Assembly: GCA_004380135.1 (NCBI GenBank)
Contig: QXCR01000071.1
Location: 1-64,000, forward strand
From: Stemphylium vesicarium
Taxonomy: Eukaryota > Ascomycota > Dothideomycetes > Pleosporales > Pleosporaceae
Direction of reading: 5' to 3'
Length of the DNA stretch: 64,000 nucleotides
Positions within the stretch are counted from its first letter, which is position 1. Every line of letters begins with the position of its first letter. A model generated the notes under the pieces. That model was not told the origin of the DNA. It worked only from the letters and a program-made list of their open reading frames with translations, and did not search any database. Below are positions 1 through 10,771 of this stretch, piece after piece. The translations under genes and the position numbers were made by a program.

Positions 1-364
1 GTCATCGTCGAGATTCGGCGAATGCGAGACCCTGGAATTGCCTGCATTCGACTAGCTCAACGTCTCCACAAAGGAACCAGCGGACTCGCCTTCGCCCTCG
101 CCCTTCTCCTCAACCTTGACCCTCTCCCTCTCCCCACGCACACCAACACACCACCCAACAGCCTCCTCCCAAACGCCCTCATATCGCCATCATCTACGCC
201 CCATCCCTCCCTCACACCCACCTCCTTCAAATACCTCGGCGCCATATCCCGAAAGAACCACCAGCCAGGAGACTAGAGAGACCCTGGAATTGCCTGCATT
301 CGACTAGCTCAACGTCTCCACAAAGGAACCAGCGGCCTCGCATTCGCCGAATCTCGACGATGAC
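1..364. repeat. Short element with 28-bp terminal inverted repeats
   Basis: The first 28 bases of the window (1-28) are the exact reverse complement of 337-364, so the segment has perfect inverted ends. Inside these lies a long direct repeat (see the next entry) around a pyrimidine-rich, low-complexity core at about 84-277 with many CTC and CCC runs. There is no transposase or other recognisable coding sequence. The size and ends resemble a non-autonomous MITE-like element, but no target-site duplication can be checked because the left end coincides with the window edge and may continue outside. A fold-back or assembly origin is also possible. Confidence 0.6.
26..348. repeat. Pair of direct repeats, about 71 bp (26-96 and 278-348)
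   Basis: Bases 26-83 recur exactly at 278-335, both beginning GAGACCCTGGAATTGC. The match continues to 96 and 348 with two mismatches (A/C at 84 vs 336 and C/A at 89 vs 341). The left copy overlaps the left inverted end by three bases and the right copy runs into the right inverted end, so direct and inverted repeats are nested in one structure. Confidence 0.75.
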
Positions 365-757
365 TGCCCAATCACGCTCTTGCCGCCGTAATTTGGCCCG
401 CCACCAAATCCCGCATTGGGTTGCTGGGGCAGAGTATGGCCGCCTGAAGACATATTTCCGATCGGCCTGGTTATTTATGCATTCTTCCCCACATAATTGC
501 TCTCACCAGTGCCTATGTCTTGCTTGCATTAGAGCCTTCACCTATTACCTTTGGACTAGGGGCACCATGGCCCTTTGCTATGGAAGCGCTTCTCAATGCT
601 TCCACCAATGTCGTACCAAGAATACTTGTACATTCTACTAACATGTTGTTTTATACTGAAGCTCCTTGAAAGAAAGCTACTGTGCAGATTCGGGTTGCCG
701 CCGGCGTCATAGGCACAGTTGCTAGACTGCACACACCGCCTTCAAGTAACGGACCGG
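365..757. other. No gene seen
   Basis: Short open frames occur here but none shows a recognisable domain, a start context or splice continuity with a neighbour. This is the 3' flank of the DUF7580-type pseudogene. Confidence 0.5.
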
Positions 758-2604
758 TCAATCGAGGCAGGTAAAGCGTCGTAGGATCTTTTCGAGCGGC
801 GTCACGACCTTTTCAAACACCGCTCGCTGTAGGGCCTCGTCATCCAAGCTTGTCTTCGCACAGTCAAAATCACACCATATACATCGTATGACTGCATTTT
901 GGTAGCCGACACCCGCGTCGAACTCCATACTTCTTTCCCCAAGAATCCTTTGGGCAGTGCACCAAGCGACACCCGGCGTACCCTCGCAGTCCAGATCGCA
1001 CGGCAATTGGAGCTCTTCGACTGATCTCCCGAATAAGAGCTCAATGAGCAGAATACCAAGCTTGAATAATGTATGGTTACGGATAACGCTGTATGGCGAC
1101 AGACGGGGGGGCGTCATTTTCAGCCGGGTCCGTCTTCTCTTCTGACATTTTGCGGTAGACGAACGGGTACTCGTACAGAGCCGATCGCGGTATTCCCGAG
1201 CGGTGCATTAAAAGGACATCATTGTCGCTCCATCGCTCATCCAGCCACGGTGTTTTGTGGAGCTGCAGGACGCTCGACGCCAGATCAATCGCAACGCGAA
1301 GCTTGTCAGTAAGCGTTAGGCGAAATCTGATGTTCTGGCGTTCCTTGAGCACCTGGCGTAGGGAGTAGACTGTCAAATGCTCCTGATCAACGTCGCTTCG
1401 TGCATCGAGTGGATAGATGCCGTATTTTCGCTTGAAGTTGTCCGTCAAGTAACCTAGACAATCATTTTGCCGTGGACCCCTGAGCGTTGCGACCGTCGTG
1501 CAGAGGTCTACAATTTGCTCGGGCCCAGATGCCGAATTCACAGTACCTGGTCGTTCAGTATGAGACACGACACTGTCGTTGCTCCGAGCGTCCCCCTGGT
1601 TGAATATGACCTGCTTGGAAGATCGGAGTCCAGGACTGGCTTGAGCGGCGCGCGGGGGTTCTGAACCCCGCTTATGCTCTTCTTTTATGTAGCGAATGTC
1701 CGCCTCTGTCCAAGGCCAGGACTTGCTGTCTACCGCGTAATCCGCTTTTTTGTCTGCCGTTGCGGTGAATATCATGCGAAATGATGCGCCCCGCATGTCT
1801 TCCTGGTAAGGCTTTTTCTTTCTGCTCTCCAATCATAGTTTGATGGCATGGTCGTCACAACTGCAGTGTAGACCCAACCGGAGAGTCTCGTACAGATCAC
1901 GTGCATGGTCCTGCAGCAGGCTGAAGTTTGGGCAAGAGCGCTGTTTTAGCGTGCCTCTCGTAGTTTCAAGATCGCGAGATTGCTGTGTGAGCTGCTGCAG
2001 TGCTAAGTTATAGCTTCTGAGAGTGCTGATGTCCCCGGCGTAGTCAGCCTTCTTGATGCTGAACTTCAGTCGCTTGGGTTCTTCCCTGAAAAGTCATGGG
2101 TCGGTAAATTGGGGCTAGATCAATTGTGAGCCAAGGCTGGGAACAGACATGCAAACAAAGCCTTGTGAATACAGCAAGAGCGAACTACCCCCAGAGCTGC
2201 CGACACGGAGGGAACTGACGTACCTTGCCATCAGGGTCCAACGCTAGCTTTTCCATAAGCCTCGTCAACGATGCCTCCATACCACATACATTCTCCATAT
2301 ATATTCCGTAAGCACCGCAAAGCCTGCCTCTTAACTGCATCTCAATGTCGTCATCTTGCCAGAAACTACCACCTGAGACGAGCTCATCCATTTGCTCCAT
2401 GCTAGCAATACCAGTCAACAGCTGTGCGATAATGTTCCCAAAGATTCCTTGCTCGGTCCTTATCGCCATCGTCATTTCGGACATGGCAGGTTTGTATCGG
2501 AGGAATCTCTTTGCGGTCCTAACTCCATTCGGGTAATGCTCAAAGGCCGAAATGACGAGCGGTAGTGCGCCTAGGACTGCGCCAGCTATTTCAAGGCCCG
2601 ACAT
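758..2604 (-). pseudogene. Broken DUF7580-type (HeLo-like N-terminus) fungal protein gene
   Basis: The start at 2604 opens with MSGLEIAGAVLGALPLVISA, the N-terminus typical of fungal DUF7580 proteins, a family related to heterokaryon-incompatibility or prion-like proteins. The rest of the family pattern follows: a RLKFS segment, a central LYETLRLGLHCSC segment, FRMIF, and a degenerate kinase-like tail with LTLTDKLRVAIDLASSVLQL and LFKLGILLIELLFG. The gene cannot be read through. The likely intron (2086-2223) joins exons in mismatched phase, an in-frame TGA interrupts the frame just before 1832 where the family has arginine, and a run of seven C (minus strand, about 1110) shifts the frame by one base. 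The function of intact relatives is not firmly known. It lies head to head with the broken zinc-finger gene. The family call is fairly secure; pseudogene status assumes no sequencing error. Confidence 0.7.
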
Positions 2605-3033
2605 GGTGCGTGCGATCGAAAGTCGGCCTCTTAATGCTTTTGTATGACTTGTGAGATGTAAGGATACCGCTAATGAGCACGGGAGGAAGAGAGTCACCCG
2701 GAAAGGTGTGGAAGCACTCGTGCAGCGTGGTACAGCCCCCATCCCCACCCTCGCTTTTTACGCGCCCTGTCACGGTCAAAGATGTGCGACACAGGCCGGA
2801 GTACCAGTGACACTTGATCTCTCCCTACGCATAAACTCACGCTCCATTCGTCCTTCTCTTGTCCCTCCATCTGGATGCGCTCATAAGTTCTTTCCCCCAG
2901 AGCCCTCCGCCAGAAAGCCTGCGCGAGCCGACACGATGACTAAAGTCACCGAAAATCCGACTTTGGTGGCCACGCATGCTCGCGAAAGCCTCGTTGACTT
3001 CTAGAAAGTTTGCGATAGCATTAACGTTGCTGA
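2605..3033. promoter_or_regulatory. Divergent intergenic region between two broken genes
   Basis: This roughly 430-bp segment lies between the DUF7580-type pseudogene (-) and the C2H2 pseudogene (+) and presumably held both promoters, and perhaps the lost first codons of the latter. No convincing motif was identified. Confidence 0.35.
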
Positions 3034-6009
3034 AACACATATCAAGCAGAAATTGCCTCCCAGCTATATATATACGACGAACTGAGCCGCTTTAGACTAT
3101 GGTGCGGCAATGCTGGTGCCCGTAGGTTCGGAAGAGGCTCTCTGGACTATAAGCTTCGCGAGGCTTCCAATATACGGGATCAGGCCATCAAGCTTCTAGC
3201 AGGGACAAAGTCGGTTTTGGGAAAGGTGAATGAGATCCTGACGGGTGCGAGAATTCCCTGGGAGGATCTCTCCCATTCAGAATCAGATCTGTCAGTGGAC
3301 ACAGAAGAGCAGGACACTACAGAACTAGAGCAGCATGTCAGCAGCTTGGCTGAGATTAGCATATGTCTGATGCGACTATCAATGGCTATTCGGAACCCAG
3401 CGCCTCATGACCAATTCAAAGAATCCGCTCACAAAAATGTCTCCCATTTCGAACAATATGACATTCAGCACGTACAAGATAAGTTCCCCGAGGCTTCAGA
3501 GTACCTGGCGGTCCGGTTGGGCAAGGCCATCTCGCGTCGGCGGCAGTATTTAAGCTTCGCGAAGAGCATCGACAGAAACTCGGACGCGGTGTGGAGGAGG
3601 ACACACAACCAGTACACGTAGAGGCTCTAGCGGAGGAATTACCGGAGCCAGAAACAGAAGCACAGCAATCCTTTGCTGAGACTATACCAGCGCCTTCCCA
3701 TACAGTCGGGAGCACCATTGCGTGATCGCTGCCCTCGGCGATCAAAATCAGCAGCTCTACGCCAGACTTGACGCAGGACGACTACTATGAAGAAACGCTT
3801 TCATAGACTAGTTATGCATTGTCAGGTCCAAATTCGATGAGATTGCGGCCTCCACCAGTTCCAAATCTCGGCCAAGATGGCGACCCCTTTGAATGCCTGC
3901 TATGCTTTCGGTTTACTGCAGTTCAGCAAGCAACTGCTTGGTACAGGCATGTCTACCAAGACTTGCAGCCATATGTAAGTCAGCTGTCAGAAGCATTTCA
4001 TTTTCATCCTAATGACATGATAGATGTGTACAAACGAGAGATGTGAGACCGCCGATCGGACCTATGAGTCAAGAAACGAATGGTTCGATCATGAATCACA
4101 AATGCATCGAAAGTGGTGGAGATGTATCGATGGCTGCGATCAATCCTTCAATACCCTCGAAACGTTCCATTCACATCTCCGACGCGACCACGAGAGCCTT
4201 GCCAAGGACTCTCACATAGAAGATGTAATAAGGGGTTGCGCAAGGCACCCTAGTGCAGCGGATCATGGGGATGCGCAATGCCCATTATGCTGCACTCACC
4301 TCCCTTCACTCTCGCTCCTGAGACGACGTCTTGGTAAACACCTTGAGGAATTGTCTCTATTCGCGTTACCCGCGCGTGTGAGCGAAAATTCGGACGACGA
4401 AAGTGATGCAGAAGATGGCTGTTCGCGCTCTTTGCCCAGCGAAGCTGAGAACGGCAGTCCGCTTGGCTCTGTCTCAAGTCGGAGTAAGAAGAGCGATACG
4501 CATGAGCCAGAGCTTGAAAAAATGGAGACAGACGTCACTGAGGACCGCTCACCGGCTGCACGTCCAACGGAGTCGTTCACCCTCACATTTCCTCGACGTG
4601 GCATAGAAGGATGTAACACTGAATACAAGGGACAAAACCAGAGAATCTGCCTTGCACTACACGTGGCACGAATGCACGAAGGCCCCCAAGTGTTCTTGTA
4701 TGAAGAGATCGGATGCCACGAGTTCTTCTATCGACAAAGCGACCGAAGATTGCACTACCATGATCAGCCCTCAAGTCTCAGACCCATTCCTTCTAGTAAT
4801 CTTTCTCCATACACTGTGGAGGAGTTTGTCAATAAAGCCGTACAGTTGGAGATGGATAAGCGCAAGGACGACATCCAGGACCGGGAGTGATCTATAGATG
4901 GGAAGTCTATCTCACTTTACGACCTTAGGAAGCTTGCGGTAAAATATGGCAAATACCTTGATAACTTTTCACACGACCGACAGGAGCTTGGGCGTGATAT
5001 CGGCCTCGAGAACTCTCTTACGGACAAAGGCGCGAAGGAATTAGCCATGATGTACAGTCGTTACCTGGAGCCATTGGATGAGTATCTGGAAGCCGTCGCC
5101 ACCGGAACTCTCGCGGAACTTGGCGACAACTCAAAATATGTTTACAAGGGAGAGCCAAAAGGCACAAATCTCACGGGAAAAAACTCATACCTATCACCCG
5201 AAAAAGTGGAAGAGGTCCGATGGCCAATTGAGGAGTACCTTCATTTCCGTGGATCCATGTTCATCACGTCATATTTTGACGTCGACAGGGGCATTGTTGG
5301 AAAATTCAAGTTCTACTCGTCCCGTCTCAGTTTTCAAGGAGAACCATCATCGCGGGAGGTGGCCCTGTACTTCAAAAAAATCGCGAATGCCGAAGTCATT
5401 GCCATCAACAAGATCAAACTCCGCGCAAAGCTTGAGAAAATAAGAGGACATAAAGGCCCGACAGAGGGAGTCAAGGACACGATTCTTACTTTCGCCCATC
5501 CGGGACGCATAGGGAATGCGATCTTTCGTTTGATCACAGACCGCACGAGTGCTCTAGGTTATGGATGGAACACCGCAGTCAACCCGATCGTAGACATGAT
5601 ACCCGATCCCGAAACCTCTGGCTCTGATCAGCACGTGTTTAAGGATGTCACAGTAGAAGGTCTCGAGGAGGGGAATACGGTGCGGACCGCTCTCAAGAAC
5701 TACGAATGGGGTCTTGCCTTCCATGACCCAACCTCTTTAGATGTCCTTTGTCTCCGTGCGAGAGACATGGAGAGCTCTCAATACTCCGGAGATGTCATCA
5801 CCCTACGCGTCCGTAGCGTCTGGAGCAAAGCGCAGTCGAAATTCATTCGAGAAAACGCTCGCTTGGTCATCACCTTCAAGGAACGGAAGTACGTAGAGAA
5901 GTTAGGTAAGGATCTGAGGGCCAGAATTGAATGGTGGGACATTGTGGAAGAGGGTTCAACGGTAGACTGGCCACCAGCAACAACACACGAAGCCGGTCTA
6001 ATTTGGTAA
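3034..6009 (+). pseudogene. Broken C2H2 zinc-finger gene with unrecognised C-terminal half
   Basis: The translation from about 3079 (ELSRFRLWCGNAGARRFGRG) matches the N-terminal region of a large fungal C2H2 family. It is followed by a TSYA segment, RLRPPPVPN, and cysteine/histidine fingers: PFECLLC, then across a 49-nt intron (3975-4023) to DLQPYM-CTNERC, HSHLRRDH and CPLC with HLEEL. Four lesions break it: a one-base deletion at about 3551, TGA at 3723-3725, TAG at 3804-3806 (family LSQTSYA, so CAG to TAG) and TGA at 4888-4890. The frame is otherwise continuous to 6009. The segment after about 4560 (roughly 480 codons) has no domain I recognise. No start codon was found, because the frame upstream closes with TGA at 3031-3033. 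Intact relatives are probably nuclear or signalling proteins; their role is not established. Confidence 0.65.
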
Positions 6010-7038
6010 AGCGCAACCACGGCAGCCCGTAGGACTCAGCATAAGGCAAGCTTTGAGGGCTGGGAACAAAGCTTAGGGGCCTTTTCTTCATGTATCTTCA
6101 TCCCTATTATACGCCACCTACACACACAGACACACATGCGTATCTTCATGCACATGAAATCAGAACCAGAATGTACCTAAAAGTGAACATCTATATGTCT
6201 TCTCTTCCTATTAACAATCACCACACCTTTTCGCAACCGCCTCATGAGCCCAACAACAAGATCCGGACAATTGCCTAGTATCTGTTCATCTCACACCTCG
6301 TCATCGGAATGCGGCCTATAACAAGAAGGAAAAGCTGTCAAAAGAAAGTCACCGAGTGCTCGCGCAGAGAAGTAAAGTATGTTACCCGACGTATTTGCAT
6401 AGTGAGAAATAGCCACTAATAGTTTTGAGGCCATAGTTCAATGCAGTTCACAGGCCGACACGTGCAGACTTTCCAAAGCTTAACCTCTAGATTCTAGACA
6501 CATGTCATTTTACTAAAGAACAAAGTCGGTGTTAGAGCACGTAGACCTGGCCGTAGCAACGTAACAGTAAGACACCAGGAGAAAGAAAGCTCTTACCCGC
6601 CCACTGCACAAATGCGCAAAAGCCGCGTGGAGCCCATCATGTAGCCGTCGGGGTGGAAGCCGTAGGCTTAGAAGTACGTATATGCAAGGCAAATGAAGAC
6701 GCTCACTCAACGGGAGTCCACTGTGCAAGGATTGATACAAAAAGCTTCGAGCATCAGAGACAGAGACCAAGTGTATACCACGCAAGGAACGAAACGCGAC
6801 AAAAAGCAATATTGACACACGAAGTTTCTCGCATCCGGTACAGAAACTCAGAATGTATACTTGCAGCAGTAAGTGTACAAAGTGATGATAATCGTAGTAC
6901 CATGTATAAATAAGAAGCCCTACACAGAAGGGTACCCTCTCCCGCGCTTCACAGCAAACGCCATGTTGATATAAACCCAACAAAACACCACTAATGCCAA
7001 CGTATCGTATACCAAACATGCACATCTACTCTCCGTCT
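6010..7038. other. Intergenic, convergent 3' flanks
   Basis: This stretch lies between the end of the zinc-finger pseudogene (+) and the stop codon of the helicase gene (-). It contains a short CA-rich tract at about 6120-6140. Open frames on either strand lack recognisable domains and none is convincing. Confidence 0.45.
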
Positions 7039-9728
7039 TTACTCGTCATAGCCAGCCTTCTTCGACTTGGCAGCTTGCATCTTACCCAGTATAGTCTTGC
7101 TCTTCGCCTTACCTTCAACCTGCTCCGCGCTACTCAGACTACTGTAGAAAGACCGCACCTTTTCGTGCGCAATAACCTTCCTTGGGTCGAAGCGCAGAAT
7201 CTGGAGTCCGGCCATGCTTGTTGCACGAGAGAGAGCGACGTACGCTTGGCCCTTTTCGAAGACGCGGCCGAGATCGACACGGACGCGTTCGAGTGTTTGG
7301 CCTTGGGCTTTGTGGATGGATAGGGCCCATGCGAGGATGAGTGGGATCTGGGAGCGCGAGGCCTGCACTTCGCCGTTCGGGAGCTCGATCTTCCAGTCTT
7401 CGCGTTTGCATAGCAGATCACGCGTTGTGCCGTCGGCAATGGCAAAACGCACGACGGGGTAGACCTGGTTGGTGTTGAGGCCGAGTGAGCTCTTAGCCAT
7501 CTCCGTTTTGAGGGCGGCATCCGAAGGCCCGTTTTTAAGGAAAGATTCTTCGTCTTCCCTGTAGACGTTGAACATCTGTTCAGTCATGAACCCTGTTATC
7601 TTGCCCAGCGAACCGTTGACTAGTGTGTCGTCCATATTCTTGACTAACATGACTTGAGCACCCTTCTTCAGGTGTATTTGCTCAGGGACCATGCAACTCT
7701 GAAGCATCTTGTCTCGCTGTTCCTTGTTCGTAACAGTACCACCATCGCGGGCTTCAAATGTGAACGTGTTGCCGTGAAGCTGGTGCATGCGTGTCGTGTT
7801 AGCCCGATCGACTTCTTGTCGTGTTGGGAAGAGTTCGGTTGCCTCGACGCTTTCATCGGTCGTCGAGAGTGGGCGCTCCAACTTTTTGAACTTGGATATC
7901 GATTCTTGTGTCAGCCGGCCCTCTCGCATCTCGTTGAGCATGTTCGCAAACACGGGGTCCTTCTGACGGAACACATGGGTCAGACCGATTGTGTGTTCGA
8001 TACTTGTGGTCCATGTGCCTGCGTCAAAGGCAAACTTCGCTTGCTTTCCGTACTCGGGTACTGGAGGCAATTGGAAGAAATCGCCTGTGATTACCAGCTG
8101 GATACCGCCGAATGGCCTGCCATTGTTGCGAATCGTTCGCGCTATTGACTCCAGCTTGTCGAATAGGTCGCCGTCAACCATGGAGACTTCGTCCATGATC
8201 AAAACCTTCGTGCGCATCCACCGCTGCTTTGCTTTCTGGTTTCTTCTGATCTTCTTGATAAGATCCTCAACAGGCTCTTTACCAAGTCCGATACCTGCAA
8301 AGCTGTGTAGAGTAACGCCGCCAATGTTACAAGCCGCCAGACCCGTTGACGCGGTCACGGCAACTCGATCTGGCTCACGAGCGTACTTCCGTCGCAGGCC
8401 CGCAATGATTTCGCGAAGTAGGACTGATTTACCAGTACCTGTAACAATTAGCAGATGAGACTATAGCGGAAACGCCGTTTATACATACCAGCAGAACCTG
8501 TGAAAAAGACACTCTTTTTGTACTCGGTCACAAGGTTCAGAACGTTTTGTTGTTCCTCGCTCAAGAATATGCGAGCCACTGTGTTATTCTTCTTCTTTTT
8601 GATGGCTTCCGTGACATCATCTTGGGTTGCTTGGTTTGTCTTTGCCTGGGCCTTCATGCTCTCCTTGAACGCCTTTTGCTGTTGCTTTACAGCACTCGCG
8701 GTTGTGTTCCAGGGATATTGCGACTTGGAGTCCTTGGGGGCTGGTGTTGATACAGATTTTTCGGCTTGGAGAGATTGCTTCTTCTTTGGAGGTGCGACCT
8801 CCTCAATCTCATCTTCCTCCTGGATGGTTTGTGTCTTCTGGGTGTGTTGCCATGGCAGTGTCCTTCGCTTCACCCTCAAAGGCTCGGTCTTTGACGGCGT
8901 CCTGAGGTGCTCGACGGGGGAAGATGACCACGGTATCGGCTGGCTACTGTCCATGTCCGGCTTGGTGTCCGCAGTGTGTGTTCTTGAGTTGTAGCCAGAG
9001 TCTTTGGAGCTGGTAGAGGCAACACGGGATAATGTGGGGTATGTGACAGTGCCCTTCGTTGCTGGGTCCTCTACGTCGAGATCCACATCACTGTCGAAAT
9101 CGTCTTCGTCGAATAGGGCGGTTTCTAGAACGCTAGGATCTGCGCGGGGCGCGTGGAAAGCGGCAGGTAGTTCGTTCTCCTTTTCCATATTCGCGATGCT
9201 GAGGGCAGGGTAATCGAAAAGGTCCTCCTGTGAGCCCAATGATTTGGCCAGACCATTGGAAGCCCTCTTTACACCCTGGACGCCAGGACTTGATGCGCGC
9301 GGCGGCCCCGCAATATTCTGTTTTGCGGCATTGCCTAGAGGACGCGCCGTTGATGTTTGCGCTGGCCCAGCTCGGTTGAAGGCAGATCCGATCGAGGCTT
9401 GTTTACAGGCATTGCTTGTTGGCGAAGTCGACGCGATAGCATCGTGCACTTGCACGGCTTGTTTGAACATGGACGTTGTTGTATAGAGGCGACTGACGAG
9501 ATGGTCGTTGTAGTCGTGGAACCGGGGTGAGAATCTGGAAGGAACGTTCGGGAGGGTGTTTGGCTGGAGTGGTGGAGAGGTCGAGAGGCGCGTGCGGCGA
9601 AAGTGCGTCAGGAACGGGCGAGTGAGAGGCAAGTGCGTCCGGGCAAGTTGTGGAAGGGAGAACAGCGGCGAGTCTTTCGGGTTGGACGGTTTAAGCGACG
9701 CACCTCTCCTCGCGAGAATAGACAGCAT
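7039..9728 (-). CDS. PIF1: PIF1-type 5'-to-3' DNA helicase
   Basis: Two exons (9728-8489 and 8438-7039) joined across a 50-nt GT-AG intron encode 879 aa. The intron splits the Walker A motif, which reads GSAGTGKS at about residues 411-418. DEVSM (Walker B, about 496), [25 protein letters not shown] and YVALSRA follow in the order usual for Pif1 superfamily 1B helicases. Family members unwind DNA in the nucleus and mitochondria, restrain telomerase and resolve G-quadruplexes and recombination structures. The chosen start ([11 protein letters not shown]) begins an arginine- and serine-rich stretch resembling a mitochondrial presequence; a downstream Met (MFKQAVQ) could give a nuclear form as in yeast. 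The N-terminal 400 residues are low complexity. A more upstream start in the same frame is possible but lacks support. Confidence 0.92.
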
Positions 9729-10771
9729 GCAGCAAACAAAGAGAGCGCCAATAACCCTGGAAAAGAAGGAATGCGTGAGATGGCGTCCAGGATATGCGTG
9801 CCATTCACGGCGCGGTGGGGGTGGGATTGTTAACTTTGGTGCTAATGGACCCACAAAACGCGACTTTCCAGTCGACGCGACAGCTCGTTTCGGATGCGCT
9901 AGTGGGAGACGTCACGTGCAGCATCTAACGGTACTTTTGCGGTCCTTTGAGAGTAGCTTGAGAGCATATGCAAGGTCCCGGCCCGCCAAGTAGGTCATAG
10001 TGACGCAGGTACAAAGTTCCGAACGGCTTTGGAGCAGCGTTGGCCCTGATCGACATTTTCAGCTTCGCATTTGGTTCCATGTTGTGAAAGACATACTTCT
10101 CTGAGATAAGAGGAGCAGCAATTGATATCGTGAAGGATCAAGTTGTATTCGTCCAACCATCCCGACTGTGTCGTATTAATACAAATAGCTAAGGGTATCA
10201 AAAGAAGATCTCGTGGTCCTATCACCTAGGGATCCTCGCGCTGATCCTACCGCATTCTTCCCTTTTGCAACCCAGTGCGCCTTCCCTATGCCGTTAAGAG
10301 ATAATACGGTCTAATTCAAACATCGTCATACAGCCAGATTCATCAAAAGCCAGAGGGCAGACATGACCACTATTACGCCGCAAAGAGAGGAATGCGCTTT
10401 TGGTATCAATAAGAAGAGTCAACATCATAGTGGATAGTGAAGAAGCAACGTCGACAAGCCGAAGCTCGAATCAAAGGAAATGCTAACACTGAGAAAGGAG
10501 ATTCATTTTGAACCACACAAACGACCGTAGACAATATCCCACAAGAAATGTACCACAGGGTACCCAACTATGCCATAAGACAGCAACCCGCGCACCTTTT
10601 TGGACAACAAGACTAAAATAACGACTTCCCTAAGAACATAAGACCAGATAGCTGATGAGATGTGACCCAGAAATCGGAGCTATCCAAAAAAGAGCCCTTG
10701 TAAACAACCGGGCGTGTCGCAAGAATAGATGGCACAGCGCTGAACAAAACATGTTGGAGCAAAGAAAGTCT
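9729..10771. other. Intergenic: PIF1 promoter side and PUB1 3' flank
   Basis: No gene was recognised. At 9908-9918 a GACGTC palindrome overlaps a CACGTG palindrome about 180 bp upstream of the helicase start, a possible bZIP/bHLH-type site. The rest is unremarkable. Confidence 0.4.

Noticed and set aside
6513..7025. 170-aa minus-strand open frame, hydrophobic in parts
   Set aside because: No recognisable domain, cysteine and leucine scatter typical of chance frames, and it lies in the 3' flank just downstream of the helicase stop.
9556..9993. 145-aa plus-strand frame across the PIF1 start
   Set aside because: Antisense shadow of the arginine-rich PIF1 leader without any domain.
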